Of a DNA stretch of 64,000 nucleotides, positions 58,301-64,000 are shown one piece after another. Numbering within the stretch: position 1 is the stretch's first letter; each line of letters begins with the position of its first letter. Made by a program: the position numbers and the translations under genes. Origin of the DNA: Pisaster brevispinus. Its lineage: Eukaryota; Echinodermata; Asteroidea; Forcipulatida; Asteriidae. The stretch is from NCBI GenBank assembly GCA_023634235.1, contig JAMKCF010000015.1:12372087-12436086 (forward strand), in the 5' to 3' direction. The notes beneath the pieces are model-generated. The model saw only the letters and a program-made list of their open reading frames with translations, ran no database searches and was not told the DNA's origin.

Positions 58301-59827
58301 TGTAGGCATAAGCACAGTTTGGTTTCAAAAAACAAAAAATCGCCCCACGAAGTAAAATATCCTCTAAACAAATAAATTGCTCTATGGCCTTGTTAACAAA
58401 ATAATTGTATTATACACCAACTTAGAACATTGTGGAGTCCATTTAATAGTTGTGGAGTGGTTTAAAATGTATATGGAATATACAATAATTTGTCTGGTAT
58501 AATTCGTCTACCTCAGAAGAGAAACTTATTAGTGGAATGCCTGAATCCCGATAGCCTTAAAATAGCTCAAGATACTCCTATTCAAAAGGGTAGCGATAAC
58601 AAAACGTGGACTGGAAACTGTATGCCAATATCAGTTCTATTGACATTCTCGAAGACCTTTGAAAAAACATTATATAAAAGACTTTCCTTTCTCCTCACGC
58701 TTTTATCACCTCAGTGTCTCTAGCTCATTAGCCTCTCATTTGCACCTCATGAAAAGAGAAAATCTAGAGGTATTTCCCTTTACTCCAACGCTTAAGCCCC
58801 CTCATTATCTCTCTTTTCTTAATATTCATCTCGGGTCAGCCGTCTGTACGCTTCCAGGCCTCATTCCATTGTTTTAAAATGCTGAGTCCTTCCTTGTAGC
58901 TCTCAGAAACCGCCAGTCCACAGAGTGAGATCTTCATCATACCAAAGCTGCGACAATGTGGTTCCGTGTATGATATCTATTTCAGCAGCGCCCTCTACGG
59001 CTTCAAGGGCTTTCTCCTTGTCTTCGGTGTTTTCTTGGCGTGGGAGACCAAGAATGTGAATGTTAAAGGACTGGATGACAGTAAGACATTCAATATCGTT
59101 TACGGCATTGCACATGTGTTATTTTAAGGCAGGGATGGGGAACAAGTTATGGACAGTGAAATATAAACAAACTGACTATTCATTAGTAAAACAATGCTTG
59201 GTGAACGTTTATCCAGATACAATACAATTGTACTTGTAAATATTGATTGGTATTTTTTAGAATTTTTTTTATATGAGTTTTTTTTTCTTCTTTTTTTCGC
59301 CCAAATCACAAGGCCGGACGGCCACTCAAGTGTCATTACCGGGATTCGAACCCACACTCTGCTGCTGACAACACCAGAGCTTGGGTCCGATGAACAAAAC
59401 CGCTCGGCTACGACACGCCACACTGGCATCCAATGGGAGATCAGTGAGTTTTTCTTACAGAATGGATCACGCAGAATAAACAACAATTACAAACTAAATA
59501 CGTGTGCATTTTTACACCACCATATTTTTCTTAAGCAAATCTGTCAAATAATTGTAAAGAACATTCTTACCAGGCTACTTTGCAACCGCGTGTTTGCCAA
59601 CTTAATAATCTCTTCTAAAAGCACAGCATTGCTACAAAAAAAGCTCCTTTTTTTCGATTTCAGGTAAATACATCGCCCTTTCAGTTTACGTGGTCGGTAT
59701 AACCATTGTCTTAGCTGTACCAACCCTGCAAGTCTTCATCAACAACGCGGACATACATTTCTGTATCTACGGTATCGCCGTAGTGTTTGCAAATACCGTA
59801 GTCTTGTGCTTGGTCTTTGTGCCCAAG
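46117..59827 (+). CDS. GABA-B-type class C GPCR (15 exons, 732 codons, C-terminus not found)
   Basis: Fifteen GT/AG exons join in phase without a single stop. Residues about 1-20 form a signal peptide. Residues 45-430 are a periplasmic-binding-protein-like Venus-flytrap domain with GABA-B landmarks (WGP-FSSV, HDARVIFTGFY, KLFCK, GEKYVWILPGWYPDGWW). Residues 465-732 are the seven-helix domain (LNVALRNQR, NNLIVLGC, FSDVVFMILC, LAWETKNVNVKGLDDSKYI, VFVPK). There is no sushi module and no cysteine-rich domain, as in GABBR1b/GABBR2. Family members work as membrane heterodimers coupled to Gi/o. The first Venus-flytrap disulfide and an acidic ligand-pocket position are not conserved, so binding of GABA is uncertain. 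The coiled-coil tail exon was not seen before the window ends. Confidence 0.9.
47647..47784 (+). CDS. GABA-B-like exon 2
   Basis: 46 codons, phase 0-0, acceptor TCTCCAG and donor CAG|GTAGGA. Reads ALRILNDFV, then ITWGPMFSSVAVVV, the first ligand-binding loop region; the GCSS of GABBR1 is MFSS here. Confidence 0.88.
48429..48596 (+). CDS. GABA-B-like exon 3
   Basis: 56 codons, phase 0-0, acceptor TTTTACAG. Reads TVIASSTTLKDRSRYP, then the IKRMRWKRVALIFED strand-helix typical of the flytrap lobe 2. The usual FFRT motif is LTVQVS. Confidence 0.88.
49098..49205 (+). CDS. GABA-B-like exon 4
   Basis: 36 codons, phase 0-0, acceptor TTTTGATAG and donor CGG|GTAAGT. Helix MAKLTELLKRNNITVLATEA leads to the next strand. 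Confidence 0.88.
49206..52215. other. GABA-B-like intron 4, repeat-rich
   Basis: No exon recognised. It holds a CCTTGTGGGG/CATTGTTC repeat block (50,940-51,480) related to 29,100-29,600 by CCCATTGGTTTTGTACAC. It also holds a hairpin AACGGTTCATGAATGAACCGTT at about 51,617 followed by T8, and a reverse SINE (51,735-52,073). Confidence 0.5.
51735..52073 (-). mobile_element. tRNA-derived SINE, full-length-like
   Basis: On the minus strand: A box (TAGCCGAGCGATTTAGAGC), B box (GGGTTCGAATCCCAG), then a body (CTCTTCACCCAGGGGTATAA, GGTACCTGCGAGGG) and a tail (AATGCGCTATATAAAAACTT). A plus-strand copy lacking the head lies at 61,783-62,070. Both have the same end and lie inside the receptor gene region. 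Confidence 0.7.
52216..52281 (+). CDS. GABA-B-like exon 5
   Basis: 22 codons, phase 0-0, acceptor GTTCCCAG and donor AAG|GTAAAG. Reads RHDARVIFTGFYPEVAVKLF, matching the DARII-GLFYE-ARKVFC segment of GABBR1. It is preceded by a 3-kb intron holding a reverse-oriented SINE. Confidence 0.88.
53066..53257 (+). CDS. GABA-B-like exon 6
   Basis: 64 codons, phase 0-0, acceptor CAATGCCAG, donor GTG|GTTAGT. Contains GEKYVWILPGWYPDGWW and DVPC, keeping the second flytrap disulfide partner. Reading continues open past the donor to 53,392, so intron retention is possible, but the GTTAGT site fits the next exon. Confidence 0.85.
53760..53965. repeat. MITE pair member (inverted partner at 40.8 kb)
   Basis: Reverse-complement match to 40,765-40,985, inside intron 6 of the receptor gene. 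Contains GGCCTCCATGCGTAACCTAA, CCAGTTGGACTAGCTATAG and GTAGTCGACTCTAGTC. Confidence 0.55.
54094..54330 (+). CDS. GABA-B-like exon 7
   Basis: 79 codons, phase 0-0, acceptor TCATTTAG and donor ACG|GTAAGA. Reads YAYDCLMTMALALNAS (AYDAIWALALALN in GABBR1) and MAGILLRNVLKTEFDGLT. Confidence 0.88.
54941..55004 (+). CDS. GABA-B-like exon 8
   Basis: 64 bp, phase 0-1, acceptor TTCTGGGCAG. Reads DRVVIGAEGVRHSTVFVEQF, the G-V-F-xxG-R beta hairpin of the flytrap end. Confidence 0.85.
55332..55415 (+). CDS. GABA-B-like exon 9
   Basis: 84 bp, phase 1-1, acceptor AATTTCAG and donor G|GTCGAA. Reads VRIATHNADDGEYIEV, then IIWKG (VGEYNA-D-LEI-W family pattern). Confidence 0.85.
55817..55967 (+). CDS. GABA-B-like exon 10 (TM1)
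   Basis: 151 bp, phase 1-2. A linker (PVDGKTELPQIVRIS) is followed by TM1 (FAVAGGGVFLALLFLVLNVA) and LRNQR, the start of the first intracellular loop. Confidence 0.88.
56757..56889 (+). CDS. GABA-B-like exon 11 (TM2, start of TM3)
   Basis: 133 bp, phase 2-0. Reads VKISSPQINNLIVLGCLLLY (SQPNLNNL in the family), then FSDVVFMILC, holding the TM3 cysteine of the conserved TM3-ECL2 bridge. Confidence 0.88.
57349..57462 (+). CDS. GABA-B-like exon 12 (TM3, ICL2)
   Basis: 38 codons, phase 0-0, acceptor ATTTCTACAG. Reads GISLSFGSLLMKTYRIFAIF (LGFSLGYGSMFTK-WRVH in the family), followed by the lysine-rich second intracellular loop. Confidence 0.88.
57634..57756 (+). CDS. GABA-B-like exon 13 (TM4)
   Basis: 41 codons, phase 0-0, acceptor ATTTTACAG. 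Reads DKKLIGFVMLLVFLDGVIMT and LWAVFGQLTV, equivalent to [22 protein letters not shown]. Confidence 0.88.
57925..57960 (+). repeat. Poly-G run in intron 13
   Basis: A G15-plus run, then TG7 and GTGTCGGGG, on the sense strand of the receptor gene. A G-quadruplex in the pre-mRNA is conceivable. Confidence 0.5.
58900..59080 (+). CDS. GABA-B-like exon 14 (ECL2, TM5)
   Basis: 181 bp, phase 0-1, acceptor TCCTTGTAG. ECL2 cysteine in KLRQCGS, TM5 ALYGFKGFLLVFGVFLAWET, then KNVNVKGLDD, the most conserved GABA-B intracellular loop 3 motif. Confidence 0.9.
59300..59430 (-). mobile_element. SINE head fragment in intron 14
   Basis: Minus-strand GTCGTAGCCGAGCGGTTTTG (A box) and GTGTGGGTTCGAATCCCGG (B box) match the SINE at 51.7-52.1 kb. 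The body is missing. Confidence 0.6.
59664..59827 (+). CDS. GABA-B-like exon 15 (TM6, TM7)
   Basis: 164 bp, phase 1-0, acceptor GATTTCAG, donor AAG|GTATGA. Reads SKYIALSVYVVGITIVLAVP (TM6) and VFANTVVLCLVFVPK (TM7), ending at the phase-0 boundary typical before the cytoplasmic tail. No in-phase exon encoding a tail was recognised in the following 4.2 kb. Confidence 0.88.
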
Positions 59828-60235
59828 GTATGATATTATTAAAATCGTTCTACTAAAATAAAATTATGTCCACAACTGTTTTTCTATTCTCAGCTGGTTA
59901 CTTGAAAGTATTTTAGTAGTGTGAAAACGGGTTAGTTTCAATGCAGCGTTAGTGACAGAAATAAACTTGGACTTTCAGGGCGCTTGGTGGCAGCAGACTT
60001 GCCTGTTATAGTGCCTTTGCAATGGCAGCATGCTGAGAGAACCCAGAACTTATAAGCGGTATCGTTTGTTGGTTGGTATCCCATAGGTTCCCATTAAGCT
60101 TCAAAGCTGACTTTCATATCGTAATTTTTTTGATTACTTGAAAATAAACAATGACATTTGATGAAAGAACATTTCTAACTTAACTAGTTATCTCAGATTA
60201 CTTGTCTCGGAAAAAGATAACTTAAAAACTAGGGA

Positions 60236-62770
60236 TGTGTTCGAATTTGCGGCTGCAGCTACGTCTGAGGTGTTGCTAAGGACATCCCGTATTTAACACT
60301 CGTTGATGTCATGTTCCAGCCGTAGCCGTATCCATAACCGTAGCAGTAGCCAAAGCCGCCAGTTCGGACACAGCCAATGATTCAAACTCTCACAAAGCAT
60401 TTCACAGAGTTGACCTATCATTGCATTTTTCTACGTCATCAGTTTGCCTTGTGCTATGCATCACGTGGGAGTCACCTACGGATCAGCATGATGAACACAG
60501 CTGGTGGCAGCAGCGCTCGGTCCACCAATCTGTCCTTATTTGCCTCTACCAGAGGGGACAGGAACCGGCTAGTTGACCTGCAGAGGACACTTGCAGAGGT
60601 ACAAAAGATATGCATGTCTGGGAGGTAGTGTACCACTAATCTTGATAATCATTTATCATGCTGCATCATCTTGGTCATTCTCCTTGTCGAGATTAACAGT
60701 TTTGAATGCTAATAATTATTCATTGTACCAAAGGGAACCAGAATATTTCTCCTTCCAGCCTCGTTTTGGTTACACTGATTTGAATGACTGAAAATAAAGA
60801 GGGCCGCACCATGATAAAGGTCTATTTCACTATGATATGATAGGGGATCACAGTCAACCGATGCCCCCCATAAGTAGGTGTTTGAGTTAACGGTAGCCGT
60901 AGCTGTTTCAATGAGGATCTACCTCATAACATTATGGGATCAAGGTTGGTGAGGTTGTAAGATACGTCACAGCGAACGGTTCCCCTATCGCTCACTAGGA
61001 AGAGCCGATGCTATCATTAGAAATCAACTCAAAGTTATTGCAAAGAACACATAATAACACCCGCTAGACAAACGGAATGCAACCAATATTCACGGCACAA
61101 CACATGTTCTCCCTCTTAACTTCATAGCTGACGTGTTCTAACGACTAAAAGTAAAAGAAATACCAATTAGTCAATTTAATTGACAAAAGACTACCCTGCA
61201 CTTGACGTCACGAGACCCTAACAGCGCCCACATTGATGTCAATGAAGACCTTTCATTGGCTGAGATTTGGCGATTTCGGCCAATGTAAAGGAAGTAAAAA
61301 TTGACATGTGTCGGACCAGTAAAAAAAACTTGTATTTTAGTAAAGTGATTATTGTTTGAATTTGTTTATTACCTTCAATGAAAACTTACGGATTTATCTG
61401 TTATTTGTCTATGCTTTGTTTTGTAGAAGCGAGCGACTCTTTCTAAGTTACTTATGGAGTACCACACATGTGCGAAATAACCAAGGCACGTTCTGGGACC
61501 ACACCACGCCCTCTGTTGATATTGCACTCGTGTCAGTTGAGGAACAACGTTCGTAGATGGTGACGCTGATGACGATCTGCGATTAGGGATTTTTATTGAT
61601 CAAGATCACGCCATATCAATCTCACGAAGATATATTTTATACAAGTCAAACAACAAGCAAACCATATGCAAATTGTAAGCAGATCGTATCTTTCAAAGTA
61701 GTAAAGGGCCGGACTGTTACGCTTTTACAATCTAAATAATTGCAGTAAAGATCTTGTGTTGATTATGTATTATTGACAGTATTTGGGGTGTCATGTGGCA
61801 CGAATCCCGGTCATGACACTTGTGTCCTTGAGCAAAAAACTTTACTATAATTGCTTCTCTTCACCCAGGGGTATAAATGGGTACCTGCCAAGGGTAGAGG
61901 TTGATATTGTGTTTGAAAAAGCCTTCGGAGCGCCACGGCAGCCCGGGCTGTATACTCCCCAGGGAGCTGAGAAAGATTACAGAAATGTTATTGGCCCAAT
62001 GACCAGGGCACTTATGTAAAGCGCATTGAGACGTTATTGTGAAAAGCGCTAGATAAGAACTGGTTATTATTTATATAACAACAAACACAGATTTGACTAA
62101 TTCGCCAATTTTTAGAATTCGAGATAATGAAAACTTTTTTAACATGTATGTTATTTATAAATATATTTTAATCTACAAGCTTACCCGGATTGATCACATT
62201 TCGTCAGTTTATGTCTTTGTTCAAACTTTTTAAATATTTTACTTCATTCACCTTGTTTTGTTTTCAACACCAGCAAGAAATGTCCTGTCGAGTAATAGTT
62301 CGAAATAAATTCTTCTCCGTGTTTGACTATAACTCCTGAACTAATCATTTCACAGAGACACAATTTGTTCCTGATGAATCTATCTTGCATATAGTCTCAC
62401 GTCCGAAAATCAACCTTTCATTGCAACATTGCGCGTTGCATCTTCAGACCGGAAATGACCGACTAGGGGGATTACTCAAAAGGCTCCTAAAAAACAAAGT
62501 AAATACCGTCAAGTCACCCCTAACAATTTTGCTGGATTTGCAAAAGTTGTGTACGTTGAAAAGCCCATCTTTTTGTGTTTCTTTGTGACTGTGATGACTT
62601 TGAAGGCGACGCGAGTGGCTACAGTGGAGCAATTATCCCAGCAATTTAGCCAACAGGGGCTGCGATTCGGGAAATAATGTGTCTTGCGCGTTTGCAATAT
62701 ATATATATGTCTTAACGCGCGCAAGAAGTAACAAATAAAGCAAAAACCGAACACTCCCTTTTCAAAGGCT
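60236..62770 (+). mobile_element. 2-kb non-coding element, inverted copy B
   Basis: Reverse-complement partner of 18,660-20,530. It begins with a small hairpin MITE (60,236-60,375, ends TGTGTTCGAATTTGCGGC and GCCGCCAGTTCGGACACA) and is lengthened by a SINE (61,783-62,070). It fills the intron after receptor exon 15. Its open frames are not shared as protein with copy A. Confidence 0.6.
61783..62070 (+). mobile_element. SINE copy nested in the 2-kb element
   Basis: Contains ATCCCGGTCATGACACTTG, CTTCACCCAGGGGTATAAAT, GGTACCTGCCAAGGG and GAAAAGCGCTAGATAAGAAC, the body and tail of the SINE at 51,735-52,073. Absent from the inverted partner at 18.7-20.5 kb, so it landed after the two copies separated. 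Confidence 0.65.
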
Positions 62771-63311
62771 ACACAATACAATCTCACCTTAAACTTAGAA
62801 AACGAATTAAATTACATGGCGTGCATTAACACTTGGTTTAATTTCAGCTTTCGGATGAGCACTTGTTTTGTGATCATCCTCTGTTGCTTTTAGGTTTTTG
62901 TACTAGTGATGATTTATAAGTTTGTCTCTTTACGGTCCTTATTTCAAAGTCTCACTTTGTGATCAAGCAAATTGGTATAATTAGAATTTCATTTGTGCAA
63001 GTCATCCATACTTTTTAAATCTCAAATAAATTCATATCATATTTTGTTTTCTCGACGTGATCATTTGCTGTGTTCAAATTCGTGGCTGGTGGTCTTACGT
63101 CTTCTAGTTGTAGGGTACCGTAATTGCAAACACGCCCAGCGTTGAGGATGGCTTCTCGAAAAATCCATAATTAATTTTCTTCTAGATTTACGGGCTGCAT
63201 TTTTTAATATCAGTTCTAGTTGTGAGAGTAATAAAGACAGCCAGCCGATGACGTCTCTGTTGTTGTTAAATGAGGCGGCAATACGCTCGGTTAAAATCCA
63301 GGTAATACAAC

Positions 63312-63377
63312 GTCAAGGTTTTAGCTTCGCTAAAACGTGTCCCGAGTTTCTAGCTTCGCTAAAACGTGAATCGAGTA
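63312..63377. repeat. Short direct and inverted repeat (TAGCTTCGCTAAAACGTG)
   Basis: TTTTAGCTTCGCTAAAACGTG occurs at 63,321 and a near-copy 36 bp later. Each is itself a small palindrome (TTTTAGC-TTC-GCTAAAA). Confidence 0.5.
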
Positions 63378-63539
63378 TCAACCAATCAGACAGTAGCTCA
63401 CCAAGGCGTCACATATTGCTGTATTTACCTGATTGGCTTAAAATTACGTCATCCTCCTTAGACATCCAATTGATAGCATTTTTACTGCAGGTCTGTCTAA
63501 AATTCACTCAAACGCTCATAAATGTTAGCATCTTCGAGA

Positions 63540-63585
63540 ATGGACGGAGCAGTGCTTACCTTTCTGCTGATAGCTACATTATCAG
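63540..63585 (+). CDS. Candidate signal-peptide first exon of another gene
   Basis: ATG at 63,540 (context GAGAATGG) encodes MDGAVLTFLLIATLS, a short basic-free hydrophobic signal-like peptide, ending at CAG|GTATGA. Nothing downstream in the last 400 bp continues it. It could begin a neighbouring receptor paralogue or be chance. Confidence 0.35.
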
Positions 63586-64000
63586 GTATGAATTCCATTT
63601 GTTTTACAGATACGCTTAAAAGAAGTAAATCAACTGAGTTAGTGGAGAATATAATTTGAAATTAGGTTTGGTGAGGAATCATACAAGCTGAGTACATTTT
63701 GTCCACGGCTGTAGTTTTCAAAAAAGTGAGTGGCATATAAACACTGTTTGATCCTTTTTGAAAATCCTACTCTAAAATGTACGTGAGTAAACTACAGTAG
63801 GGGAAGAACTTGTTTTTCAAAGGAAGGTATAATTTTTTTATATTTTGTTTTCATTTCTTTCATTCCGTTTTCATTGGTGTTGCTTGCGTTTTAAAGTTGT
63901 CTTCTGATGCATCATGTAAAAAGAAAAACGAAAACTTTGACAAGACCAGGTTGGTTTTTCTGAACGTTTCGTCTAGAACGCTTTAGTTGTCGTAAGGAGA

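Noticed and set aside
60377..60628. A conserved protein shared with 20,284-20,538
   Set aside because: The similarity is at the DNA level between two copies of a repeat. The frames differ and are disrupted.

Overview
The window is eukaryotic nuclear DNA from an animal. It is AT-rich, its genes are split into short phase-matched exons with GT/AG introns, and the introns and intergenic stretches are packed with transposable elements. Element types (tRNA-headed SINEs, Harbinger, Ty3/gypsy, a LINE tail with a C2H2-like finger) together with a CUB/LDLa modular gene and a GABA-B-type receptor suggest a marine deuterostome invertebrate. An echinoderm is my best guess, from general character rather than a diagnostic marker. 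No bacterial operons, CRISPR arrays or rRNA genes were seen.

Region 1 (1-15.8 kb, minus strand) is an extracellular CUB plus LDL-receptor class A (LDLa) mosaic gene. From its 5' side it reads LDLa (15.5 kb), LDLa (14.7), CUB (13.4-12.3), LDLa (10.2), CUB (8.5), LDLa (7.8), CUB (6.3), LDLa (5.2), LDLa (4.4), CUB (3.0), LDLa (0.6). The segment 1-5.45 kb is repeated almost identically at 9.64-15.81 kb. The two copies of one CUB exon carry different lesions: nonsense plus a 1-bp insertion in one, and a 716-bp MITE in the other. Removing the MITE and one TAA target duplication leaves exactly 348 bp in frame. A third CUB exon has an in-frame TAG. A Harbinger transposase gene (16.2-17.75 kb) lies just beyond the duplication boundary.

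Region 2 (18-35 kb) holds repeats plus scattered minus-strand exons of the largest RNA polymerase III subunit (POLR3A). Exons for the N-terminus (33.4-29.7 kb), one exon near human residue 190 and two exons of the bridge-helix/trigger region are recognisable. The exons for most of the catalytic core are missing and several surviving exons are out of frame, so this looks like a decayed, intron-containing partial copy.

Region 3 (35-46 kb) contains a 3.3-kb Ty3/gypsy retroelement with two 485-bp LTRs and most of its coding region deleted, a candidate solo LTR (about 31.9-32.5 kb, at the end of Region 2), hairpin MITEs, and two weak candidate exons on the minus strand.

Region 4 (46.1-59.8 kb, plus strand) is the best gene of the window: 15 consecutive, phase-perfect exons (732 codons) of a class C GPCR of the GABA-B family. 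It runs from the start codon through the Venus-flytrap domain and all seven membrane segments. The cytoplasmic tail exon is not seen and may lie beyond a repeat-filled final intron. A possible signal-peptide exon of another plus-strand gene begins at 63,540.
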